Source: Novipirellula artificiosorum (lineage in GTDB: Bacteria; Planctomycetota; Planctomycetia; Pirellulales; Pirellulaceae). From it: DNA of 64,000 nt. The position numbers and the translations under genes were made by a program. The stretch lies in assembly GCF_007860135.1 (NCBI RefSeq), contig NZ_SJPV01000005.1, positions 473,376 to 537,375 on the forward strand, read 5' to 3'. Below are positions 40,646-48,694 of this stretch, piece by piece. The notes beneath the pieces were generated by a model that saw only the letters and a list, made by a program, of their open reading frames with translations, did no database searches and had not been told where the DNA came from. Position 1 is the stretch's first letter. Every line of letters starts with the position of its first letter.

Positions 40646-41281
40646 GGGCAATAAAACGGCCATCTTCGCAGTTGAGATTTGCCGCTAGAGTTTGTATCTG
40701 TCCCAATCTGAAGCACTGTTTGCTTTGCGCCTCAAAAGCCTTCAGAATTGCTCCGTGGGCTTGAGTTCCACAACTGTCAGTGTTCAACAAACGTGTTAAG
40801 CACTTTCTTTCGACGTAAGAGACCGATGAGCTTGGCCACCAAGGACGCGACAGGTGAACGTTGATTTGACCGTGAAGTTCGCCATAGAGAACCCGACGTG
40901 GGGCTACGACCGTATCACCGGCGCTCTATCGAATGTCGGCTACCACATCACCGTCACCACGATCGGCAACATCTTGGAAGCGCACGGCATTGAACCGGCA
41001 CCCGATCGCAAACGCACAGGTTCTTGGGCGACGTTTATGAAGTCGCACTACGCCACCGAGATTCAGGAACAATCGGTTTGATAACTGCTGCGCGGTCTGT
41101 CTTGTTTTTTGGCCGGAGCTGTTCTGGCTGAACTCAATCTCGACTGTGAATCGGGCATTTCCTACTCACGCAACCGCCGATTTCACTGACTGAAATGTTC
41201 GTTCCACTTATTTGACCCCACTCGATCCAATGCTGGTCATAACGGAGTCGTGCTACGATGCCTGGTTCAATCCACGTGAGT
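40646..41281. other. decayed stretch with transposase stub
   Basis: Apart from the transposase fragment at 40854-41081, no gene is visible. The end around 41100-41215 contains short open frames in all directions and no inverted repeat that I can assign to an insertion sequence end. This stretch separates the plasmid-derived scar from the minus-strand polysaccharide locus. Confidence 0.5.
40854..41081 (+). pseudogene. integrase-core transposase fragment
   Basis: A 75-codon frame (GTG start) whose sequence AIENPTWGYDRITGALSNVG, then ILEAHGIEPAPDRKRTGSW, is the helix-turn-helix segment that precedes the DDE core in a family of planctomycete integrase-type transposases. The frame ends at the position where the first catalytic Asp would be expected (a segment like ATDFF). 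Both the N-terminal part and the whole catalytic core are absent, so this is an inactive remnant. Confidence 0.65.
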
Positions 41282-42304
41282 TTATCGAGCGGCCCCCGAA
41301 GGCATTCGTTGAGGTGAGCGAGTTGGGCCGATCACTCGCATCTTACCATCAGTCGTAAATTCGACCCGGTCGATGTTGACCACGCGATCCATCGACGGTT
41401 TCGGCACATTGGGATCAGCATGGGAGTGGTAAACCATGAACATCTCCTTCGCATCCGGCGAACGGACCAGGCAACTATGCCCCGGCGATGAGACCCCGCG
41501 CTGCTTATTGGACGAGAGGATTGGATTCTCCGGCGCCTTGATCCACGGGCCGAGGGGATGATCAGCCGTTGCATAGCCAACTCCGTAATGGTCGTAGCCC
41601 GTGTGATTAGCGGAATAGGTCATGTAGTACTTGCCATTGCGTTTCAGCACGAAGGCGCCTTCATTGCATCGATTCTCCTTCCACTTCACCCTTTCCCACG
41701 GTTGGCTGGCCTCGATCAGCTTGACGGGTTCGCCGGCAGGTTTCGACAAGTCCTTGGCGAGTTGCACGCCATAGTTGAGTCCGAATGAATAGCCGTCTTT
41801 GGAGCCGTTGCGGCTGAAAAACAGCCAAGGTGTTTCATCGGTATCGACAAAAATATGGCCGTCGATCGTCGAATAACCCGGGTCGAACCAGGGCGCGTGC
41901 AAGTCGCGATAAGGTCCCTCTGGCTTGTCGCTTACCGCGAGTCCCATCAATAACTTGCCAGGATTCGAGTCGCGTACTCTTCCACTGTAGGTCATGTAGA
42001 ACTTGCCACGATAAAACTTCACTTCCGGTGCCCAGAAAGCGTCGGTAGCCCAGCAGTCTTCCGTCTTGCGCAGTGCCCAGCCCTTGAGCCGCCAATGCAT
42101 CAGATCTTTAGACTCGTAGCAATGAAAACCTTCGCCTGGCGCTGTGGTGCCAATGAGGTAGTATTTCCCGTCGTGCCAGAAGGCGAATGGGTCTCCCATG
42201 TGAATCGGAGTGTTGCCAACGGGATTGACGTAGCTGATTTGAGCGTGTGCGGTTCCGGCCACAATGAACAGGCCAAGCAGGGTCACAGCGATATTCTTCT
42301 TCAT
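41282..42304 (-). CDS. GH43 family glycosidase, secreted
   Basis: A 340-residue enzyme with a signal peptide (MKKNIAVTLLGLFIVAGTAHA). The five-bladed propeller of GH43 is evident. DPFAFWHDGKYYLIGT supplies the general-base Asp, DGHIFVDTD the pKa-modulating Asp, and NEGAFVLKRNGKYYMTYS the general-acid Glu. GH43 enzymes remove alpha-L-arabinofuranosyl or beta-xylosyl units; the neighbouring GH51 and GH127 genes favour arabinose. The start at 42304 is preferred to 42319, since AGGAAGACC precedes it. It is the last gene of the long minus-strand locus. All catalytic elements are present, unlike in the GH43 gene directly upstream. Confidence 0.9.
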   Translation of the reverse strand: MKKNIAVTLLGLFIVAGTAHAQISYVNPVGNTPIHMGDPFAFWHDGKYYLIGTTAPGEGFHCYESKDLMHWRLKGWALRKTEDCWATDAFWAPEVKFYRGKFYMTYSGRVRDSNPGKLLMGLAVSDKPEGPYRDLHAPWFDPGYSTIDGHIFVDTDETPWLFFSRNGSKDGYSFGLNYGVQLAKDLSKPAGEPVKLIEASQPWERVKWKENRCNEGAFVLKRNGKYYMTYSANHTGYDHYGVGYATADHPLGPWIKAPENPILSSNKQRGVSSPGHSCLVRSPDAKEMFMVYHSHADPNVPKPSMDRVVNIDRVEFTTDGKMRVIGPTRSPQRMPSGAAR

Positions 42305-42315
42305 TGGTCTTCCTT

Positions 42316-43191
42316 TCATTCGGTAGGGGCAGCGGACTTGGGCCCGTCGTAGTCGTAGGTAAACTCGTCCACATCGAGATAGCCTTGCTGGTCAGGATGC
42401 ATCGAGTAGAAGCCGACCGTGTTGTGAGTGAAGCCCGCGAACAGCAGTCGTACTGCCGGTCCCATTCGGGTGAGTGCTTTGCCATCCAGACTGTAGAAGA
42501 AGGTTGCCGATCCGTTTTCAACCTTCGCCCGCAGCCAAAGATCCGTCTGGGAAATTACCACTCCCCGCTTGACCATCGGCGCGTCGGGATTGCCGTGCTT
42601 GAAGAACAGCCGCAGCTGGCCTTTAAGCTTGGTCACGCCGATCACGTTGTTTTCGCCGGCCGAGATGTGAAAACCACACTCCTGTCCATCCACGACTCCG
42701 GCGAGATCAAATTTCGTCGTCATCACATTCGCTTTGCGTCCCATCAGGCGTTGGCCCAACAGGTTTGGAAGCTGATTCAGACTTTCTTGGTTGGTTCCTG
42801 ACAGTCGTGCGCAAGATTTCAACCGCAGGTAGCCGCGGCGTTCAGTCAACGACCAACGATCCATTTCCGGATTGAACCGCCAGCTCCACTGTGGGCCGAG
42901 TTCGGTGTCGCTGAAATCGTCATCGGTTGCGGGCGCGGTCACGTCAAATCCTTCGATGGGTTTTTCGTGTGCCCACACGACCTCGCCAATGCCGGGCGTG
43001 AAGTGATTCGTGGACGACATCATTTAAAAGGTATCGCCGACACCAATCACGTCGTTGTCAGGATAATTCGATTCCAACACCGGGTTCCGATAAGTACCGT
43101 CACCCTGATCACCCCAGCTTCCTGTTTGCTGAGCTTGATTGGTCGACACGGTCAACATGGTAATGAGGACCGGCAAGATAATCGTTCTCAT
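42316..43191 (-). pseudogene. GH43 family glycosidase, dead (nonsense codon plus loss of catalytic domain)
   Basis: The gene starts at 43191 with a signal peptide (MRTIILPVLITMLTVSTNQA) and the typical GH43 opening GDGTYRNPVLESNYPDNDVI, up to VGDTF. A TAA (43024-43026) stands where the family has a Tyr codon, and the frame continues immediately with MMSSTNHFTPGI. After that only about 220 residues remain, starting at GEVVWAHEKPIEGFDV, which is the junction to the C-terminal beta-sandwich of GH43. The roughly 250-residue propeller with its catalytic residues is missing, without a change of frame. Its ATG overlaps the stop of the sulfatase gene upstream. Two independent lesions make it clearly non-functional. 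Confidence 0.8.
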
Positions 43192-44636
43192 TGATTGCCC
43201 TTTGCCCTTCGGCGTTCTCGAGGTGCATCTCTCTCCGGTCGTGGGCGCGTCGCTGAATCTGTCACTTTCGGTTCAGGGGCCCTTCCGTCCAGATAGAAGT
43301 CAAAGTAGTCGGTCGCCGCTCGTGACATACCGCCGTTGGCCAGCCCAGGTGGATCGAGCGTCTTTGACCATGCGTTGAGTCTGTCCCGCAAGCGAGAAGC
43401 AATCTCGGGATGCTTTGAGGCCAAGTTGTCTTTTTCCTCGAGGTCCGTTTTCAAGTTAAACAAGTATTCGCGGTCGCCGCCGCGTAGCAGCTTCCATTTT
43501 CCTTCACGGATCGCCGACTGCGCGGTCCACCGCCACATCAATGCATCATGAGGTGGCGAATCGGCCTCGCCGGACAGGTGTGGGATTAGATTGACGCCAT
43601 CGAGGTCGCCGGGCTTGGTGTCAAGTTCTGCGATCGCTGCGGCGGTGGCGGCCACGTCCAGGGCACTTATGGGATGGTCGTAGACTTGCCCGCCTGGAAT
43701 CGTGCCCGGCCAAGAGACGACGAACGGGACATGCATTCCGCCCTCGGACAGCATCCCTTTCTCGCCATTGAGCGGATCGTTCAGTGAGCCGTCCCATCCC
43801 GGACCGCCGCCGGGCGCGTCCAATTTGTGAATCTTCAAAGGCGCACCGTTGTCGCCGATGTAGAAGATCAACGTCTTCTCGGTCAGTACATGTTTCGCAA
43901 GCGTGTCCGTCACCAAGCCAACGCCGTCATCGACCGCCGAAAGCATTGCGAGCGCCTGACGCCGTCGCTCGGGCATCTTTCCAGGGAAACGATCGAGGTA
44001 CTTCTGGGTTGCATCCAGCGGTACGTGCGGTGCACGATAGGCAATGTACAGAAAGAAAGGACGGTCTTTGTAACGCTCGATGATTGACGCTGCGGCTCGG
44101 CTGCACCCGTCGATATGATACATCTCTGCCGGTAAGTCTGACATTTCTCTGTCTTCACCATCCAGCGTGATGTTGGCAGCAAACGGACGACCCACGTTTT
44201 GCGCAAAAACGTGTTTGAATCCGTGATCGGTGATCCTTGGTCCAGGCCCAAGATGCCATTTGCCAAACTGAGCCGTGGCGTAACCTGCCGCCTGAAGTCG
44301 TTCGGCGATCGTCAGTTCACGATCAAATCCGTCCAGTGACTTGCCGTTCGACTCGACACCAAACTTGGACTGGAACTTGCCGATCATCAGACCGGCTCGC
44401 GAAGGCACGCACTGGGGAGCGGTGCTGTAGCCGTGGCGAGCGAGGACGCCCGACCGAGCCAACGCATCGACGTTGGGCGTTTTGATGTCATCCAGGACGC
44501 CCTGGCAGGAGAGATCCGCATGGCCATGATCATCCGTGTAGAACACGATGATATTCGGGGGAGTTTCGGCAACAGACAACGATGCTGAGATCAGTATCGT
44601 TGAAACGAACGCATAGAGAAGCTTGTGACTGTTCAT
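43188..44636 (-). CDS. S1-family sulfatase, secreted
   Basis: Formylglycine sulfatase of 482 residues with a signal peptide (residues 1-23). The activation motif is CVPSRAGLMIG (Cys76), to be oxidised by formylglycine-generating enzyme. NIIVFYTDDHGHADLS carries the paired Asp metal ligands, KWHLG a conserved Lys/His, and the later GDNGAP the remaining ligands. The closest relative in the window is the sulfatase at 48695-50194, with nearly the same middle region (FPGKMPERRRQALAMLSAVDDG here). It desulfates the glycan so that the GH43/51/127 enzymes can act. It is complete. Confidence 0.92.
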   Translation of the reverse strand: MNSHKLLYAFVSTILISASLSVAETPPNIIVFYTDDHGHADLSCQGVLDDIKTPNVDALARSGVLARHGYSTAPQCVPSRAGLMIGKFQSKFGVESNGKSLDGFDRELTIAERLQAAGYATAQFGKWHLGPGPRITDHGFKHVFAQNVGRPFAANITLDGEDREMSDLPAEMYHIDGCSRAAASIIERYKDRPFFLYIAYRAPHVPLDATQKYLDRFPGKMPERRRQALAMLSAVDDGVGLVTDTLAKHVLTEKTLIFYIGDNGAPLKIHKLDAPGGGPGWDGSLNDPLNGEKGMLSEGGMHVPFVVSWPGTIPGGQVYDHPISALDVAATAAAIAELDTKPGDLDGVNLIPHLSGEADSPPHDALMWRWTAQSAIREGKWKLLRGGDREYLFNLKTDLEEKDNLASKHPEIASRLRDRLNAWSKTLDPPGLANGGMSRAATDYFDFYLDGRAPEPKVTDSATRPRPERDAPRERRRAKGNQ

Positions 44637-44693
44637 GAGTTGAAATCTTTAAATAGGGAAATTGGTCGGCGCTCGGTGGTTAAGGTCGCCATC

Positions 44694-45704
44694 TTAATGA
44701 TGGTGTTTCTCTGATAGCTCGATTTCTGCGAATGAATGGGCCGGAACGATGGTGTTCCATCGGCCACCGTCAAGTGAAAAGCGTCTCTCACTTGTTTCGG
44801 GGACCACCATCGGTGAATCATTCTTGACTGAGCGTACGGTATTCAGCGTTGGACCGATTAAGTAGGTCGCTCGAGCATGATTGAACCGCTTGCTCATCGC
44901 CGAAAGGTCGAAAGTCAATTGCCGTTCCTCGGCATGAGCGTTGTACAAGTAGACGACTAGTTCAGTCTTCTCACCGTTCCAGGCTACCTGAGCCTGAAGC
45001 GGTTGCCGTACGTCGGGTTCGTAGCCATCCAGCTTCAGTAGCCAACGGGCCTTGGACTCGCGAAAGAGTGAACCAACCGCGGCAGGATATCGCAAGAAGG
45101 CTCCCTCCTTTGGTGTATCGATCACGCTGTGAAAGTGATCGTTCACGAAGCTGTTGTACGCTGCGAAGACTACATCCCCGCCATACCGTTGCCATTGCAT
45201 CAAAAGGTTGGCCCAACTCAGTCCGTAGCCCCAGGTAGCATTGGGAAGATTGCGACTGGACTGTTCGCCAAGCTTCTCGACCGACTCGGCGGTAACCCTG
45301 TCAAATGGCGGCACAAAATACTCTGTGTTCGCGTATCGAATTTCAGTCCCATGTCTTCGGTTCCAATCACGAATGATTCCGATCTTGCGGTCCAGATTCG
45401 CCTGGTCCACACCTCGGTCGGCGAGGAAGTCGACATGATCCCCAGCGATTTCCAGCATTGTCTGCAACCCATCGTTCAAGTGCTTTCCATAGGTGCAGAT
45501 CCCGAGTTCAATCGAAGGATCAACCGCCTTCCTTGCCGTTGAATACACAACGCAAGCATTGGCGTACTCCTCCGCTGTCGAAAACCACCGAAAGGCCTCG
45601 TTCTCGAGTTCCGTCTGTGCAACGACAAACTGCGCTGTCAGCAAAAGAGAACTCGCGGCAAGACTGATGCTGAAAAGGCTCTTGAAGATCCTATGACAAT
45701 CCAC
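44694..45704 (-). CDS. secreted glycosidase-like protein, N-terminal half deleted
   Basis: A 336-residue frame with a signal peptide (about residues 1-30, GTG start). It continues at once with TELENEAFRWFSTAEEYANA, which looks like the acid/base region of an arabinofuranosidase-like clan A hydrolase (the ENE recalls GNE in GH51), some 250 residues into a normal protein. The rest (DPSIELGICTYGKHLN and onward) to the C-terminal beta-domain reads normally. The catalytic barrel's first half is missing, so the enzyme should be inactive although the frame is open. This is an in-frame internal deletion in my reading; family identity is tentative. Confidence 0.6.
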   Translation of the reverse strand: MDCHRIFKSLFSISLAASSLLLTAQFVVAQTELENEAFRWFSTAEEYANACVVYSTARKAVDPSIELGICTYGKHLNDGLQTMLEIAGDHVDFLADRGVDQANLDRKIGIIRDWNRRHGTEIRYANTEYFVPPFDRVTAESVEKLGEQSSRNLPNATWGYGLSWANLLMQWQRYGGDVVFAAYNSFVNDHFHSVIDTPKEGAFLRYPAAVGSLFRESKARWLLKLDGYEPDVRQPLQAQVAWNGEKTELVVYLYNAHAEERQLTFDLSAMSKRFNHARATYLIGPTLNTVRSVKNDSPMVVPETSERRFSLDGGRWNTIVPAHSFAEIELSEKHHH

Positions 45705-45743
45705 GTTTTTGGTCCGTTGGTTGTGGGGAGCATTCGCTAATCG

Positions 45744-46184
45744 CTATGGCTTGGGCATCGCCAAAGCTTTGAACCTGGAATCCGCCTCAGTGCTGCGAAT
45801 CTCGCGATCCTCGCCAAGCAGCATTCGCCTCAGGTCAACGAATGGCCGTGAGCGTGCTTCCTTTTCCGGATCGTAGTCTGGGTTTAGTGCCGGCGTGTAC
45901 TTCCCGGTCAGCAGACTCGCCCGTGCCGGAGAACACAAGTGGCACGCGTAGGCCTGAGAGAACGACATGCCTTCGCGAACGAGGCGATCCAAGTTCGGCG
46001 TCTCGTAGCACATCTCACCAGCTTCGACGCCGGTGAATCGCTTCGCGTACGCGTTGATATCGACGATCCCAAGATCGTCCGCAAGGATCACGACTACGTT
46101 GGGAGGAGAATCGGCCAGTGCGTACGAACAGAAAGCAAGCGAGAAGATGAATGCGAATCGAGTGATGGGGTAAATGGATCTCAT
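45744..46184 (-). CDS. S1-family sulfatase with internal deletion
   Basis: A 146-residue frame with a signal peptide (to about residue 24), the metal-binding VVVILADDLGIVDIN, and the full activation motif CSPARASLLTGKY (Cys84). Directly afterwards, where a sulfatase has another 300 or so residues, the sequence is Pro/Glu/Asp-rich (NPDYDPEKEARSRPF) and ends after 40 residues at FKALAMPKP. The C-terminal domain and remaining active-site residues are absent. The frame remained open. Its ATG overlaps the stop of the upstream gene (ATGA), suggesting that it was an ordinary member of the operon. It is probably inactive. Confidence 0.7.
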   Translation of the reverse strand: MRSIYPITRFAFIFSLAFCSYALADSPPNVVVILADDLGIVDINAYAKRFTGVEAGEMCYETPNLDRLVREGMSFSQAYACHLCSPARASLLTGKYTPALNPDYDPEKEARSRPFVDLRRMLLGEDREIRSTEADSRFKALAMPKP

Positions 46185-47152
46185 TTCACGGCCTCCGTGC
46201 GATTCCCAAGGACTGCCTTTTCGTGTGAATGTTTCTTCATCAACCGATCTAAACTCGCTGCGATCTGTTCTTCGTTTCCGACAGTTATCCAGTAGCGATA
46301 CTCATACGTTGACTGAGGGCCAAGCCGCACCCGCGAGATGGGAGCAACATGGATGCAAGGGCCTGCGTACGGGTCATTGGAAGATGCGTTTACGTGAGGC
46401 CCGTAGTTCCAAATGCTGTTCGCCGTTGGGCTGTAGATGGCGATCCCTTGACCCAGATCGTTAAAGCATGCCATCGCATTCAGAGGTGGCGTTGCTTTTC
46501 GCCACGGCGGACCGATACTCGTTTCTTCCGTTCGCCATTTTCCGCCCCCGAGATAGCTTCGAAATTGATCGAAATCGCGAGTAAAATAGCAGGCGGGAAC
46601 CTCTTGTGGACGCAGCAACGCTTTGCCCCAAGCGTCACTCACTTCGCGGTTGCATTCGATACGGTTTCGGACAACGATCGTCCGTTCCGTGCCCGGTTCA
46701 AAACTTGTCCATTGCCGCATGACGGCGTTTGCCTCTTCATCGGGCATGTCCCAAAGTTTGGGGATCGTTTCGCCGAACAAAGTCGCATCGTCGACTCTCT
46801 CAAATCGGATCACGCGTGCCCAAGACGACACACCTCCGCCCTGGATTGGGTTCCAAGACCAGGGACTCCAGTCTTTGCTCTGGCCATCCGCGGTCCGATC
46901 GAGGCTTTTCCCCGCGTAGTACGATTGCTGGATGAGCCGTCCAGGATCATGAATGTTGACCACGTTGCCAGGCTGTTCAGTCCACGACAACCACGTGATC
47001 GATGCCCCCATGGATCGGTCGATGCCCACTCGGACGACTCCGTTGTCGATCAATAGAAGCTTGGGGGCGCTAGGATTCAAATCTTCCGCAGCAAATGCGG
47101 TGGATAGCGGGACGAGTCCGATGAAAATCAATGCTTGGAGGATGTAGTTCAT
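46181..47152 (-). CDS. secreted protein, possible galactose-mutarotase-like fold
   Basis: A 323-residue protein with a signal peptide (residues 1-22, AFA cleavage). The mature part is beta-rich and Trp-rich: VVRVGIDRSMGASITWLSW, RLIQQSYYAG, WSWNPIQGGG, and the end EYRYWITVGNEE. The opening resembles carbohydrate-active beta-sandwich proteins of the mutarotase superfamily, but I cannot name a family. It appears complete. Position between two sulfatase genes, with an ATGA overlap to the next gene, indicates a role in the same glycan degradation, for example binding or isomer handling. Confidence 0.68.
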   Translation of the reverse strand: MNYILQALIFIGLVPLSTAFAAEDLNPSAPKLLLIDNGVVRVGIDRSMGASITWLSWTEQPGNVVNIHDPGRLIQQSYYAGKSLDRTADGQSKDWSPWSWNPIQGGGVSSWARVIRFERVDDATLFGETIPKLWDMPDEEANAVMRQWTSFEPGTERTIVVRNRIECNREVSDAWGKALLRPQEVPACYFTRDFDQFRSYLGGGKWRTEETSIGPPWRKATPPLNAMACFNDLGQGIAIYSPTANSIWNYGPHVNASSNDPYAGPCIHVAPISRVRLGPQSTYEYRYWITVGNEEQIAASLDRLMKKHSHEKAVLGNRTEAVK

Positions 47153-47199
47153 TTCAACATGGGTCGTAGGTTAGCGGTATTGGGGATGCTTAACGGTTG

Positions 47200-48621
47200 C
47201 TACTCGCGAACCGTCGGCAACGTATAGTCTTTCAAAAAGCGAGGCTTGGCGCTGAGCGATTCGTCGTCGCCGACTCGCTTCATACGCTGGGCGACCATGT
47301 CTCGAAGTTCTGCAAGCTTCTCGGCGTGTTCTGGTTCGCTGGCCAGGTTGGTCGTCTCATTGGGATCGCTATCGATTCGATATAACTCTTCGGCCGGACG
47401 CGAATGATACGCACGCAAGAAGGCGGCTGCTTCCGGGTTTGCCTTGGCCGCTTCGACCCAGGAAGGCCAGTTGCGATTGAAGAACGGTGAGCTTTCTGGA
47501 ACCAAGTCCATATGGGTTGTGTAGTACAACTCGGGCCGCAGATTGCGAATGTATTTCCACGGTCCAACGCGGACGCTGCGAATGGGATAGACATTCATCG
47601 CCTTGTCGCCCTTGTGTGTCGAAAAGATACGATCACGATGCGTTTGCGTGGTGTTTCGAAGAACACTTGCAAATGACTTGCCGTCAATGCCGCTGGGTGT
47701 GTTTCCTCCTGCCAATTCAATCAGCGTTGGCATCAAGTCGATCCAACTGACCATCGCGTCATTGGTGACTCCGGCCGGGATCTGCTTCGGCCAAACTGCG
47801 ATCACTGGAGTACGAATACCAGCTTCATAAAGCGACCACTTTCCAAACGGCCATGCTTGACCGTGGTCGGACGTGTACATCGTCAGTGTGTTGTCGGTGG
47901 GAAGGTGTTTTGCGGCCAGTTCGCGGACGTCACCGATCAGGCGATCCATTCGCTCGACGGCTTCTGCGTACCGCGTCATTTCGCTGCGAGTTTCCGGCGT
48001 GTCGAACGTTCGGGCGGGGATGGTGACGTCTTCCGGTCGCATGCGGGCTTCGTCCGGTTCGGGCCAGAAGCGGTGCGTGTAGGTGCAACCGATGAATAGA
48101 GCGAGCGGCTTCGTCTTGTCAGGGCGGTTTTCGAGATAGTCGGAGACGCTGTCGAGTGTCAGTTCCGGCTTCATCGGTCCTTTGACAAGGGTGACGTCAT
48201 CGGTCATGTAGGGCTGTTTGCCTTTGCCGCCGTGGGCCACCTTTCCGCGAAAGGCGATGTCGTATCCTTGCACCGCTAATCTCGGAATCAGCGATTCCAC
48301 ACCAGGTTTCAATTCTCGTTCGTGATTGCCCACGATCCCGTTTCGGTAGGGCATCAACCCGGTGAACAAAGCCGCGCGACTGGGGGCACACGCGGGCGAC
48401 GCGACGTAAGCGTTGGTCAACCGAATTCCTTCGCCGGCCATCGCCTGCAAGTTTGGAGTTTGGTATTCCGATAGACCATAAGGCGACGAGTGGGCAATCC
48501 CGTGATCGTCGCCAATGATGATGACGAAGTTGGGTTTGTCACTTCCGTTGGCGTGATTGACAGCGATCGCTGCAGTCGCGAAGAGAAGCAATGCTCTGGC
48601 GTTGCGGAGCAGAAGAATCAT
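47200..48621 (-). CDS. S1-family sulfatase, secreted
   Basis: A 473-residue sulfatase with a signal peptide (about residues 1-26). Motifs: NFVIIIGDDHG (metal Asp pair), the activation motif CAPSRAALFTG (Cys78), and TMYTSDHGQAWPFGKW with the second metal site. The layout, including HRFWPEPDE and a Trp-rich C-terminal segment (PRFLKDYTLPTVRE at the end), resembles heparan N-sulfatase-like (sulfamidase-type) enzymes rather than the arylsulfatase-like pair in this locus. It is complete and presumably attacks a different sulfate position. It follows the sulfatase at 48695-50194 by 73 bases. Confidence 0.92.
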   Translation of the reverse strand: MILLLRNARALLLFATAAIAVNHANGSDKPNFVIIIGDDHGIAHSSPYGLSEYQTPNLQAMAGEGIRLTNAYVASPACAPSRAALFTGLMPYRNGIVGNHERELKPGVESLIPRLAVQGYDIAFRGKVAHGGKGKQPYMTDDVTLVKGPMKPELTLDSVSDYLENRPDKTKPLALFIGCTYTHRFWPEPDEARMRPEDVTIPARTFDTPETRSEMTRYAEAVERMDRLIGDVRELAAKHLPTDNTLTMYTSDHGQAWPFGKWSLYEAGIRTPVIAVWPKQIPAGVTNDAMVSWIDLMPTLIELAGGNTPSGIDGKSFASVLRNTTQTHRDRIFSTHKGDKAMNVYPIRSVRVGPWKYIRNLRPELYYTTHMDLVPESSPFFNRNWPSWVEAAKANPEAAAFLRAYHSRPAEELYRIDSDPNETTNLASEPEHAEKLAELRDMVAQRMKRVGDDESLSAKPRFLKDYTLPTVRE

Positions 48622-48694
48622 CTGAATCGTCTCGTTCTTTTTCTGGGTTAGTGGTTGGCTATGAAGATGAGCTATTCCCGGTTGAACGAGGACG

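Noticed and set aside
38090..41281. Direct repeat of the tRNA-Val 3' end as attachment site
   Set aside because: I searched by eye for a second copy of the T-arm/acceptor sequence downstream and found none in the window.
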